The notes under the pieces: model-generated
What the model was told of the DNA's origin: nothing
Databases searched by the model: none
Seen by the model: the letters and a program-made list of their open reading frames with translations, nothing else
NCBI GenBank assembly: GCA_021234155.1
Contig: JAJEKV010000031.1
Span: 7,576,748 to 7,640,747, forward strand
From: Isoetes taiwanensis
Lineage: Eukaryota > Streptophyta > Lycopodiopsida > Isoetales > Isoetaceae
Direction of reading: 5' to 3'
DNA: 64,000 nucleotides
Part shown: positions 10,057-21,032 of the stretch, in pieces
Layout: the number at the start of each line of letters is the position of its first letter
Numbering within the stretch: position 1 is the first letter of the stretch
Position numbers and translations under genes: made by a program

Positions 10057-13000
10057 TGAGGATTGTCACTTGGAATATGAGGGGGATAAAGGCCCCCCTC
10101 AAAAGAAAAAGGGCACTCATAGCTCTTAAGGAAATGAAGGCTGACATTATTCTGTTATAGGAACATAGACTTTCAAGTTTTGAATCCCAACACTTGGGGG
10201 CTTGGATCCTTCCCAATGGTGACTCTATCTATGCCCCTGCAGATGGGACCAAGGGAGGAGTTTGTATGGTTTGGAAAGGATTCATCTGCTATCAGAAATT
10301 TACACATAGCTCAGGTAGATGGATTAGAGAAAGGTGCAGAAAAGCTGGGAATTTTCAATGTCTATGCATCCACTGAACCAAGTGAAAGGGTTGATCAGTG
10401 GACACAAATGAAACAGTGGATTGATGGCAATCAAGTGGAAAATTACTTGATAGCAGGTGACTTCAACAACATACCACAATGGGATCAAAAGTTGGGGAAG
10501 AAATTGAACATGTCTAAAAAAGAAAGGGATGCTTGGGATCTGCTGATGACTGAATGTGTATATATCCCTCCATCTTCATCTCAAACTTATTCCTGGAGTA
10601 ACAAAAGAAATAAATAGAATAGAATAGAATAGAATAGTTTTTTTAACGTCCACGGAGACCAATAGGTCATGGGACCCATACAATGGGCTAGTACAATCAT
10701 TACTACTAGGATTAAAAAACCCCTGCCTCGAAAGGTTTTCAAGGGAAAAACCTTTGCAGTAATGATGATACTAGACAAGCTTAGATAATGACTACTGAAA
10801 GAACCTATTGTCTGCTGGATAGATTTTATCTTTGCAATAAATCTCTCCTCAAATGGGATAATATGGTAGTCACTGGAGACACAGGGAATTCAATTTCAGA
10901 CCATCTCCCACAATATCTAGATGACAAAATGGATGCAGGTAAGGGTGGTCATAATATCCCATTTAAATTCAATACAGAGTTACTGAAATGTAAAAGATTT
11001 TGTGATGAATTTAAGGCTTTTTATAGCTCCTTGCCCCTTCTACCAAAAACTGAGTCTGTGAAGGCTTTCACTATAAGGCTGAGGTTGTTTAAGGACTGGA
11101 TTAAAAGATGGGGCAGAGAATGGATTAAAGAGAAGAGGAAAGAAAAAAGTGATATTTATCTCAAGATCAGTAAAATCCGGAAAAAACTCTTTCAGGATAG
11201 CAACAACAAGCAGGCACAGCAAGAAGAGGAGGAGCTTGAGAAAAAGGTAAAGGCCATTGAAGAGAGAGAGGCTAAATCACTTGCTGTGAGAAGTAGATGT
11301 CTATACATCAATGGTATGGATAATGGAAGTTCACCTTTCTTCTTCAGGGCAGCCAAAAGTAGAATCCTCAACAATGGTATTGTTAGGGTGAATGATGGAA
11401 ATGGTAAAATTATTGAAGATCAAAAGGATATAGAAGGTTTTTTCCATGAAGAATATAGGAGGATGTTCCAGAGTTACCAAGTAGATGAGCAGGTTATTGA
11501 TAGCTTCTTCCAGAATATTCCTAAAGCTAAGGAGGAGTTAAAGGATGATGAACTAACAGCAATTCCCCAAGAGAAAGAAATTTGGGAGACTCTTAAATCC
11601 ATGGCTGCTGGAAAGAGCCCTGGACCAGATGGATTCCAGCCCGAATTCTATGTAGAATTTTGGGAAATTATGAAAGATGACCTGATAACTTTCTTTCAAG
11701 GTGCTTGGAAAGCCACTAGCCTTAACCCAGCAATAAATGCTTGCCATATAACACTTATTCCAAAGGTGGATTGTCCAAAAGGTATTGGGGATTGGAGACC
11801 AATTTCTCTGACAAACACAAGTTACAAAGTCCTGGCTAAGATATTGACAAATAGATTAAAAATGTTTCTGCACTCAACAATTAATCCCTGCCAATCAGCT
11901 TTCTTACCTCAGAGAAATATATTGGAGAATTATATTGGAGCTGCTGAAGGATTGCACTGGAACAAGAGATCGGGACAAAATTGTATGCTACTCAAGCTGG
12001 ATTTCAAAAGAGCATATGATACAATAAGCTGGCAGTTCAAAGCTATGACACATATTGGACTTCCCAGTAGTGTCTACCAAAAGGTATGGAGTTTCAATGT
12101 TAATTCTGCATCAGCATTAATTATTAATGGCACACCTACCAAGTTATTTAAGTGTCAAAGAGGGGTCAGGCAGGGGTGCCCTTTGGCACCTTACCTGTTT
12201 CTCATTGTAGCTTAGATGGTTACCAGGAAAGCCATGCAATTGCAACTTGAGGGGGAAATCAAGAGTCTTCAGCTCCCAGATAATAAAGGTTTCTTCACAA
12301 TGATGCAATATGCAGATGATACTTTTGTTTTCTTGGAAAAAGAGGATAAGAGTCTGGAAAACTTTTTGTCTGCTATGGATAAATTTGGAGATGTTGCAGG
12401 AGTCAGACTGAACAAAAACAAGAGTGCAATAATTTATGACTCACAGGATACAATGTTACAAGGGATCAAAATATTAAGTTCTAATTCTGCCACAAGTATT
12501 TTGGGAATTCCTTTATCAATTAACAGTTCTCTGCAGGGTTTATGGGAACCAATTGTGACCAGAATTAAGAGGAAGTTGTCCATGTATACCTCCTCATTAT
12601 CATTGGCAGGAAGAATTGAAATTGCAAATGCTGTAATAAGTAGTACACATGTGTACTCGTCTGCAATTGTTGGGGACAAAAACTCTTACAATAAAATGGA
12701 GGCTGCAATTAGGAAATTCATATGGCAAGGCTCTCACAAAGTGGCATGGGTAGATCTAATAAAACCTAAAAAAGAAGGTGGTATGGGCTGCAAGGATATG
12801 TTCATTCAAGCTCAAGCACTAGCAGCTAAAATGGTATGGAAAGCTATTTATGCCACAAGGCCATCCCCTGCTTTACAACTGGTGAAATTCTGGATTCAAG
12901 AATCCTTCCCTGTACGAAGCCATACCCTAAAACATCAACTTCCAGACTCGGCTTTCTTCCAATTATCCCCATGCCCAGGTACTTCAAATATTCTTAAAAG

Positions 13001-13925
13001 GATGCTGGAGACCTGGAATAATGCAGCCTTGTGCTATAGACCCCCTAACATTGATGCTACAAGCAAAGATTTGCACTTTTTTTGGCACCCTGATTTTGCA
13101 CCAGAAAATATAGGTTGTCTTGCATTGAAACGCCCATAGAAGTACATGCAGTGGCATAATAATGGTATTAGAACTTTTGAGGATCTGAGGGTGCAGGAAA
13201 GATGGATGACTTGGGAGGAAATTGCAGAGAAAACAAAGGGATCAGAGATAGACAAAGAAATATTCAGGGCTGTTATAAGCAGAATAGAGGGATATGATGA
13301 GTTCAGTAACAACTCAAGTACATGGCATTTGAATAATAAGGAATGGTACTCAGTCAAAGAAATCTACAAGGCTCTGGTGCCAAATAAACCATCCAAGGCA
13401 GGTCCCTTATGGCAGTGCAATGAAGACAAACTTGCAGACATATGTGCCCAAGGGTCATGCTATTCTGCCAATAAAATCAAAGCTTTTAGGTGGTTGGCAG
13501 TTCACCAGAGTCTGCAAACAAATTAGAAAAGGGCTAAATTTGATAGGTCTGTGTCAAGTTTGTGTCCTCAGTGTGGTCAGGTGGAAACTTCAAACCATGT
13601 CTTTATATGTTCATGGTTGACTGAATTTTGGAGTTGGTCTGCCCAGATTAATAAAGGAGCCCCTACAGATCTAAATTTGCTAAGTTTTTGGGATACTAAG
13701 GATAGACTGGAGAGCACCACAAGAACTTTGAGCTGTTGGGTTGTCTGGTTGCACAGGAACAGAGTTGTTATTAATAATCAACCCCCTTCCATCATTTGGC
13801 TTAAGAGAGCTTTTGTTGATATCATCCAAATCACTGCCATAGCTCACAAGATGCTTAAAGAAAAGAAATATGATCCAGTCTGGAATACTCTGGGGAAATT
13901 CTATGGATTATATGATTTTTTTTAA
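10056..13925 (+). pseudogene. LINE-1 ORF2: endonuclease-reverse transcriptase, broken
   Basis: It starts MRIVTWNMRGIKAPL, the usual first strand of an APE-type endonuclease (target-site nicking); the catalytic block LIAGDFNN lies near 10450-10470. The reverse transcriptase shows GKSPGPDGFQPEFY (about 11610-11650), LLKLDFKRAYDT (about 11990), RQGCPLAPYLF (about 12170-12200) and the active-site QYADD (about 12306-12320). A zinc-binding tail CPQCGQVETSNHVFIC lies near 13560. Damage: TAG at 10158, a frameshift near 10340, the SINE at 10610-10797, and TAG at 12213, 13137 and 13524. All pieces otherwise stay in register with LINE-2. Confidence 0.92.
10610..10797 (-). mobile_element. SINE-like insertion inside LINE-1 endonuclease
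   Basis: This 188-bp insertion interrupts the endonuclease frame. The 6-bp AAAGAA at 10604-10609 is repeated at 10798-10803, and removing the insert with one copy puts the two halves of the endonuclease back in the same frame. On the minus strand it ends GTGGACGTTAAAAAAAC followed by five (TATTC) units. The same family occurs at 7125-7272, and a 3'-end piece near 27120-27165. Its 3' end resembles that of LINE-3 (tail at 48585). Confidence 0.88.
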
Positions 13926-13999
13926 CCAATATAACTATTTCGGATGATGTCTTGCACAGATGCACAGAGGAGACTCAATAGAGTTGGGAGTATGGAGGA

Positions 14000-14320
14000 G
14001 TGGCTGCAAATTCGGATGAGGAAGAAACCCAACTGTCTCAAGCTGAACTTGAGGAGAGGCTGATCCAACTTAAGCAGGAGGTCATACATGCTAAGGCCAT
14101 TAAGAAAGTGTTGAAACGGGCTGAGGTATGGAGGTATAACAGTCTTAAGCCTCACTTTACCAGTCTTTACCATAAATGGTAGCAGAAAAGGGAGGCCCAC
14201 GTGCTGCTGCTTCTTGACTTCACCAATTTCCAGACCTGTGTACTGGATACTCTTCTTACCATCTTTGGAAACAGTAGAGTTGTTGATATTACAATACAAG
14301 ATTTAGTGGATGGAGACTAA
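14000..14320 (+). pseudogene. LINE-1 ORF3: conserved small ORF downstream of ORF2
   Basis: A frame of about 106 codons, interrupted only by TAG at 14180-14182, is homologous to the ORF at 62673-63056 of LINE-2: IQLKQEVIHA here against IQLKQEVVHA there, EVWRYNSLKP against EVWYYNGLRP, QKREAHVLLLLDF against QKREAHVLLFLDF, and a shared IFGN and TIQDL(V/I)D end. Nucleotide differences fall largely on third codon positions. It follows the ORF2 stop by about 75 bases in another frame. No known domain is recognised; leucine-rich helices with basic residues dominate. Confidence 0.8.
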
Positions 14321-14576
14321 AATTGGAAACAGGTCTAAAGAAAATTTTCTTGTTCCAAACTGCTATATTATTTTGTTTAAACAGTTTATTAGTTTGGCTA
14401 TTTTATTATGGTTCATGGATCCCTTTTATAAGGACCATGCAACATATTTTGGCATCATGAATCCTTTGTATATGGATCATGAGTTTTGGCCGAATAGTAT
14501 CATGAACTTATTAGGTATGTCTTCTATGATATACCATCTGATGTATCCTTTTTAGATGCAATATAAAAACAACCTT

Positions 14577-14618
<42 letters not shown>

Positions 14619-14620
<2 letters not shown>

Positions 14621-14628
14621 GTCGTGGG
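14619..14628 (+). repeat. LINE-1 target-site duplication, right copy
   Basis: TCGTCGTGGG directly after the A tail, identical to 9346-9355. Confidence 0.9.
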
Positions 14629-15130
14629 GACACCGAAATGTGGTTAGACAACTCCGACAGTGACTACCGAGGATGATGAAACTGGGTGAACCGTTTGAGC
14701 GAATTTCCTGAAAGGTGAACGATGCCAGTTAGCAACGTTAGTGAGATTCTCGACTCGTCCAATGAAAATATGGTAAGTGTGCTCACTTCTCTCTTATTCT
14801 TGCTAGCACTTGCTCTGCCTCTGGTTTTCCATGCCTATCAAGGAATCCTTTAAGTTATCTTGGTTGTTGCCCACCTCCCCTGTTTTTCCTCCTCATTGGT
14901 TGACCCATTCTTTTTATTCATAAAGTGACATGCGTCCAAGTACGGCTTTATTGAGTCCATAAGGGCTTAATCACTAACTATCAATATTGGCTTCATTCCA
15001 TATAACATAGCCCCTTGGAAGAATAGTCCATTCATGTATCACTCGCACACAATCTGATCATCTTCAACTAAACTCGTAACAGAGTACTTGATAACACTGG
15101 GACGTATTGGAATCTTGTGGAGGAGACCTG
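14629..15130. other. Intergenic, no gene recognised
   Basis: No family recognised. A possible splice donor (AATATGGTAAGTG) lies near 14768, but no exon upstream could be supported. Confidence 0.35.
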
Positions 15131-15134
15131 TGCT

Positions 15135-16335
15135 GCCATTTCTGCTTACCTTGTCAAATGATGGCACATCCTCCATGAATTTCTCATCCTTTCAGGAGGC
15201 CATGAACTTATCCACGTACAGGAGTTCACTTGATTGCTACATGTCAAAGTCAAGACTATTATAGCGAGACAGTAAAACCAATACATCATTTGCAAAACTT
15301 GAGGTCTTTGGAAGACTGACTCTGCACTCACGTTCTAACTCATATATGGAATACAAGATCCTCTTGTGGAAGTTAATATCTACTGCCCATTGCGAAACTG
15401 TTGTCTTCTGATTGCCAGGTATGCAGAAGGCAAGGAAACTGAAACTATCCACTTCCGTCATATCCAAACAGGTCTTGTACAACTGGTCTAGATCAACCTT
15501 CTCATAGAACAAGGTCGGGTCTTCAATCATGTTTATGACGAATAAAGATACAGGCCCGGGGACTAGTTCCAATCGACCAAAACCCTTGTGACCCAATGTC
15601 ACCAAGTACGGTGGACATGTCGAGTCTGCTTTGAAAGGCACAATGTTGAAACTCAGCTTGTGTTTTAGAGTGCTTGAGCATGCTCTGGAAACGGTTTTGT
15701 TTTGACGTTTCGCTGCAGCTTGGTCTTGATATATATGGTTGGCACAATCGTTTTAGCTCCTTTATGTCTTCATCTTCAAACTTGGCCTTTACCTTGAACT
15801 ACTCAAAATCCTGGCTCCCGTTGCAGGCAACTTTGCAGAATTCTGTGATGCCCTCCTCGAATGCACATGTCGCTTTAGCACCATGGCATAGTCCTTTGCA
15901 TTTTGCATTCTTGAGCTTCTTGTTTTCCTCTGCACTATTGAGTCATCCCGTATTTTGCTTTACAAACATAGTGTTCCCTTTCCCCTCAAGCCATGTATCC
16001 TCTTCATGAACTTCTTGTCAAAGAGTTTTGGATCTGATCTTTGTGGCAACTCTCAATTGTTGTCCTTCAGCATACCCCTCTGCTACAATGCCCAGATCTC
16101 AATCCACATTTGCTAGATTTTTTATTGCACAGTATCAGATCGTATTGAGCTGATACAGATTCCCTAGCCTTTCTTGTAGGTTTTTTTCTTCCCATCTTCA
16201 TCATCGCCTTCATCGTCTTGATAGTCCTCTGTAAGTACAAACTTGCACAGCCTCTCAAAAATCTTCCATTTTTCTGAAGGCCCCTCATTTCCTCTTGGCT
16301 GTTGCAGACATCCCATTCCATTGCTGCCTTGCATG
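15135..16335 (-). pseudogene. Relic of an unidentified protein-coding gene
   Basis: On the minus strand, an open frame of 134 codons (15641-15237) includes MIEDPTLFYEKVDLDQLYKT and FLAFCIPGNQKTTVSQWAVD. It continues past one stop in the same frame to KDEKFMEDVPSFDK, followed by a good splice donor (AAGGTAAGC near 15145). Farther 5' (about 16280-16190) another frame reads EKWKIFERLCKFVLTEDYQD and then an acidic and lysine-rich run. The pieces are separated by frameshifts and stops. I do not recognise the family; the consistent coding look and the donor argue it was once a real gene. Confidence 0.5.
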
Positions 16336-16404
16336 TGTTATTTGGTCAAGATAGGGGCTGCAAACATAAGATTCAAGTTAGTCGGCTAACACTACAAAGC
16401 CTCT

Positions 16405-16790
16405 GAGTTATAGAGGACTAGACCAGAGGGCACTTTCTCAACTCGCGAGTCGAGAAAATGCCTTCTGGATTATACAGGACTAGACGTGAGGGCTTTCTCG
16501 ATCAAGAAAGTGCCCTCTGGGTTATAAAGGATTAGACATGGTGACTTTCTCGAGTCGTGAGTCGAAAAAGTGCCCTCTAAGTTACAAAGGACTAGATATG
16601 AGACTTTTTTGACTCGCAAGTCGAGAAAGTGCCCTCTGCATTACAAAAGGCTAGACATCAGGACTTTCTCAACTTGCGAGTCGAGCAAGTGCTCTCTTGG
16701 TTAGAAAAGACTGGACATGAGGACTTTCTCAACTTGCGAGTCGAGAAAGTACCCTCTGGGTTACAAAGGACTAGATATGAGGACCACTTT
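16405..16790. repeat. Tandem array of about 60-bp palindromic units
   Basis: Six to seven units of about 60 bases, each holding a near-perfect palindrome around CTCGCGAG (CTTTCTCAACTCGCGAGTCG then AGAAAG), followed by TGCCCTCTGGGTTACAAAGG and ACTAGACATGAGG. Units differ by point changes and small deletions. Every unit can fold into a hairpin. No gene is associated. Confidence 0.85.
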
Positions 16791-17006
16791 AAGTTCTAAG
16801 TTTAGGAGATGGTGATAATCAGAACTTGACGTAGCTTGCACTTGCAGCGATAGTATTTTGGCAGTGACTGATGCTGGCTAGCTCGATGGGTGAAATATCC
16901 GCTGACAAGACCCTGCACTCAATGTGCCTCTCCAATGCAAATCTAAGATTGGAGGCTCGACTAGACGAGGATTATCGAATACCTTTAGACCTTTAGGCCT
17001 ATTGTG

Positions 17007-17021
17007 GAAATGCACGTAATA
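17007..17021 (+). repeat. Target-site duplication of retroposon R1, left
   Basis: GAAATGCACGTAATA, repeated exactly at 18291-18305 after the A-rich tail of the insertion. Confidence 0.9.
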
Positions 17022-18290
17022 GAAAATGCATGTAAGGAAAAAATGCTTCTTGGCGCAGGTAGCGGCTAGCGGCTAGGGCAGTGGGAGAAAAGGGAGGTCG
17101 CCCTCCTCTTCTCTCAATCCGGCACTGTTGCTGCATTCTTGAGGAGATTTCGAAATCCATAGGGCTAGTAGGAGGCTCCTTCTGTCAATTTAGAGGATCT
17201 GTACAAATCAAGGCTGCTGGTTCCTCTTTTCTTGAAGTTTTTTTCAGGGCAGTTCTCTCAAAAGCTTACAGGTAATCCACTAACGTGGATCTTTTTGCTC
17301 TAATGCATCAGATGCATTATGTTTCCTTGCAAGCATGGAGGATCTTGGCAGGTTTTTGTGATTTTTCTGCAATCCAAAGACTCCTAGCCATCATATCTGG
17401 ATCTTTTATCTGGATCTTTGTGATTGAGCCGGCCTGGAAAATTGCAGAGACAACCTATTTTCTCCTGATAGGAACACACCGAAAGGATACAGGTGTCCAT
17501 AAGGTGGAGCGAAATCATGTTTAGCTCTTGAGGAAAGAATTTTTCTAGTTATTTGGTTACTTGCAGTCTCATCTTATTCCAGGTTCTTTAAACAGCAGTA
17601 TGATTTCCTTCTCTTCCTTTTGCTCTTTCTTGCTAGCAGAAAGGTTTAGAGTTGTCTTTCTTGAAAAGAACAGGGTAGTTTGATCCATTCTACAGATCCG
17701 TTTAAAGAAATGGACTCAATTGTGATTGCCGAGCTAGGGATATGTTATGGTACAGGATGACGCCTTTATATCATAAGCCAGATTTTTGAGGGGAAGTCTG
17801 GTGGCTGGGCTTATGTGTCTAGCTAGCTTCAGGTTGATTGTTTCACTTCCCGACAATGCATCATCTCATTTGGGTTCATTTTCTGGCTAACTAATTTGCA
17901 GTTCTGATCAAAATATAGGGGCATTGGCAGCTTCTTTGAGAAATGTGGCAGATTTCTCATGTTACTCCTGTTTCTTTTCTCATCTTCTCTACTCTTGCAA
18001 AAAGATTTTGAACATTCAAGATATATCTGCAGCTTTTGGAAAATATATTCTTGACTCCTGTAGTATTCTCTCTAGTTTGGAAGATGTTGATTTGGATCCT
18101 GTAGTACAAACTAGGCAGAAGAAGAGGTTGAGAGAGACCTATAAGTACGGAAGCTTCAGTTATGGCATCTGATCCATGTGGATCATTGTACTTAATTTTT
18201 ATCTGATCCATGAGGGATCATTACTTGTGATAATATTTCCAATCTTATGAATAAAAAATTTTCTTTCTTTCAAAAAAAGAAAAAGAAAAA
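17022..18290 (+). mobile_element. Retroposon R1: non-coding, A-tailed, with 15-bp target duplication
   Basis: A 1269-bp segment ending in an A-rich tail (AAAAAAAGAAAAAGAAAAA) lies between two exact 15-bp copies of GAAATGCACGTAATA, the mark of target-primed reverse transcription. It carries no reverse transcriptase or long ORF, so it must have been moved in trans. Its first 600 bases share ordered phrases with segments at 25014 and 57383 (CTAGGGC, then CCTCTTCTCTCAATCCGG, then TAACGTGG), so it belongs to a family. It could be a non-autonomous LINE derivative or a retrocopied long RNA. Confidence 0.82.
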
Positions 18291-19362
18291 GAAATGCACG
18301 TAATATAAGTACTACTGTATGGGTAACGTGTGATGAGCCAGACTGCTGTGATCTTATCAGCGACTGAGTTGCAGAGAGGCCCGGAAAAAGAGAGTGTTTG
18401 CAAAGCAAGCAGATCTAGGCCATCCGCAAGGCGCCATGTTGAAGTTCCTTAAGGATGTGGTAGTTGGTTCCGATCTACCTTACAATATCGGGGGCCCTTA
18501 CTCTATATGCTGGGGATCGTGGAAATACTACCATGGCACCTCTAAGAAGAATTCCTCTCCAGTATCAATACTTGTCTTTCAAGCAACCAACGCACAAGAT
18601 GGCCGGCTTTCTGCTGCCAGAAATGGAGTGGAAAGGCTTCGAACAATTCGTCATCCAAATGTTCTACACCTTCAAGACATTTGAATTCATCCAAGTTGCC
18701 AGAAAATAGTGGATTTTTTCATAACAAGCTGGTTGAAACCATTCAATTTATGGAGGTGTTGAACTTGAAGGATAGTGTGGAAAAAGACTCATTCTTTTGC
18801 AAGCTAACAAACCTTTTAGAAGAGCTTCCGTAGGAAATTGTGTTGAAAAAGCTGCTTTCCATGCTTGCGGCAGCTTTGGAGTTTGGATCAGCATTGGGTC
18901 CCCTTCTGAAGATGGGGTCATGGCTTTATCAGGAGGAGCTTATTTCTAAGGTTCTCCCTACTGCAATAAAGCTTTTTGCATCCAGTGATCGTGCCATCCG
19001 TGTATGGCTTCTTCAAATTGAACAATTTGGTCCTGCTTTGTCAAATCAGGTCGTTGATGAACAGGTCTTCTCGCATATCACAACTGGTTTTTCTGATTCG
19101 TCTGTGTTTCTTCGTGAGTTGACATTAAGTCGATGTTGATACTTGCTCCCAAGCTTTCCTAGCGGCCATTGACTACATCACTTCTGAAATATCTAAACAA
19201 GTTACAGGTTGACGAAGAACCAGCAATTAGAACAAATACAACAATATTGCTGGGCAATATTGCAACTCGTCTGAATGAATCCACAAGGAAAAGAGTCATG
19301 ATTAATGCCTTTAGCCGAGGCTTTAGTGATGGTTTTAGTCTAGCAAAAAGTGCAGGTATTAT

Positions 19363-21032
19363 GGAAGGCCGTAAATCTACTCCGGGATGTGATAAACCCA
19401 GACACATATCCGGGTTAACCACTGTGTGTCCGAGCTAACCACTACTTTTGTCCGAGCTAACCACCATTCTTTGGCCGAGATAACCACGCGATGAACTGAG
19501 CGTGAAACTGGGTTCTGGCATGCTGATCTTGGAATCGAGCTTGTAATCTATTCTTAGAACAGTTTAATCCAGTTCAAAAACCATTAGAATCGCCTTGCCA
19601 TCACCTTAAAACTTATTCATTCAAAAGAGCAAGAGATTTGAGCACTGATCAAGCAAGATCAGTGAAAAAACATGGAAAAACCCTTGATTTTTGAGCTTAA
19701 AACAGAGCAGGAGTGGTTAACCCGGACATGTGTCCGTGTTAAAATATATGCCCACGTGGCATATCCAGGTGGCACTGCATGCACACCTCACCAATCCAGC
19801 CCAAGAGCCACAATCGTGACTCTTGGCTATGGGTTGTGTCTGTATCTGTTCACGCCTCTTGGAGGCATATATCTGTAATGCTACGGTGAGGGCTATTCTC
19901 ACCAAGATCAGTCCAATCCATTCTTATTGTCTTACCTCTTCTCTGTTCCCTAAATCTAACATTATATTAGAGCCTTCAGGGTAATCTTTCGGCAGCGATC
20001 CAAGGCCTGGCAGTAAGCTTTAAAATTTAGAGATTCAGTGGTAGCAGCAATTTTGGTGTTCTTCTTGAGAAGAAGCAAGCATCCTTTAGGGGAAACGAAA
20101 TGGATTATGGGTAGATTAGCAAGCGGTAAATTTCTGATTTAGGAAAGAAGCATGGCTGCTGTAAGCTATCAGGTTGCTTCTGCAATTACGGTGGAGAAAT
20201 TTGATGGGGGTAGATTTTATATATGTATGCTGGAGGGAGATTTGATCAAGGGCAAATCAACTATGGTGTTCTTGCGCAGCAAGCTCTTGGATTTGCGACT
20301 TACAGTAGCAATGTTGTGACTTTTGTAAGTGAATACAATTCTTTGCAATAGCAATTAGCAGCCATAGGTGATGATGATGAAGGAGTGGCAATATTGTCAC
20401 GAGAGCTTCCAAGCATCTATGATACATTATCCTTTAATCTGTTGAGTATTAAAGATTTGAAACCTCAAGATGTCATCCAAGCTCTTCTTAAAGAAGATGC
20501 AAGGCGAAGACTAAGGAAGATCCTGTAGCATCAGCTTTTGTGGCACAATCAAAGAACTAAAAAAGAAAGAATCTATTTTTATTGCAAGAGGAAGAAGAAA
20601 GAAGATGAAGATCATGTTGACGCCAAGCACAATAGCAGACTGTTTTAATCTGAGTGGGAGTTCTAAGTGTTGAGTGGTTCTTTGTGGTTAGTGTTATAAT
20701 TTAGTACAGTTTTTTATTTTTATGTGTAGAATTTTAGTTAGCAGGTGTGCGTTAGTGCAGTGGGAGTGTTAAAATATATGCCCACGTGGCATATCCAGGT
20801 GGCACTGCATGCACACCTCACCGATCCAGCACAAGTGCCACAATCGTGACTCTTGGCTATGGGTTGTGTCTGTGTCTATTCACGCCTCTTGGAGGCATAT
20901 ATCTGTAATGCTACGGTAAGGGCTATTCTCACCAAGATCATTCCAATCCATTCTTATTGTCTTACCTCTTCTGTGTTCCCTAAATCTAACAGTCCGGGTT
21001 TACCACATCCCGGAATAGATTTACGGCCATCC
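19363..21032. mobile_element. Mutator-type MITE inserted in SCYL1 retrocopy A
   Basis: Terminal inverted repeats GGCCGTAAATCTAYTCCGGG extend farther inward (GATGTGRTAAACCCRGAC). The flanks GCAGGTATTAT (19352-19362) and GTAGGAATTAT (21035-21045) look like an aged 9-11-bp target duplication, as in Mutator-like elements; retrocopy B has the uninterrupted sequence. About 415 bases remain after subtracting the nested Copia element. Near the left end the phrase CCGRGNTAACCAC is repeated about four times (19408-19485). No transposase. Confidence 0.85.
19732..20996 (+). mobile_element. Small Copia-like LTR element with 5-bp target duplication
   Basis: Two 225-bp LTRs (19737-19961 and 20767-20991), both TGTT...AACA and almost identical, are flanked by GTCCG at 19732-19736 and 20992-20996. 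A primer-binding-site-like TTAGAGCC follows the left LTR and a purine tract (GTGCAGTGGGAG) precedes the right LTR. The interior is only about 805 bases and keeps a Copia gag piece (LPSIYDTLSFNLLSIKDL then DVIQALLKEDARRRLRK near 20410-20520). There is no integrase or polymerase, so it is an internally deleted, trans-mobilised copy. The high similarity of the LTRs suggests it is the youngest of the three nested layers. Confidence 0.92.

Larger units (their letters stand above)
9356..14618 (+). mobile_element. LINE-1: 5'-truncated L1-type non-LTR retrotransposon
   Basis: The 5.26-kb element carries the 3' part of ORF1, ORF2 (endonuclease, reverse transcriptase, zinc-binding tail), a third small ORF and a tail of about 36 A. 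It is flanked by a perfect 10-bp duplication (TCGTCGTGGG at 9346-9355 and 14619-14628). It begins inside ORF1, so it was already 5'-truncated when inserted. It is dead: a SINE sits in the endonuclease, there is a frameshift near 10340, and several in-frame stops. Its reverse transcriptase is closely related to that of LINE-2 (59569-63323). Confidence 0.95.

Noticed and set aside
12213-13526. Stop-codon readthrough or recoding as explanation of the in-frame TAG codons
   Set aside because: LINE-2 has sense codons at these places and LINE-1 carries other damage; mutation is simpler.
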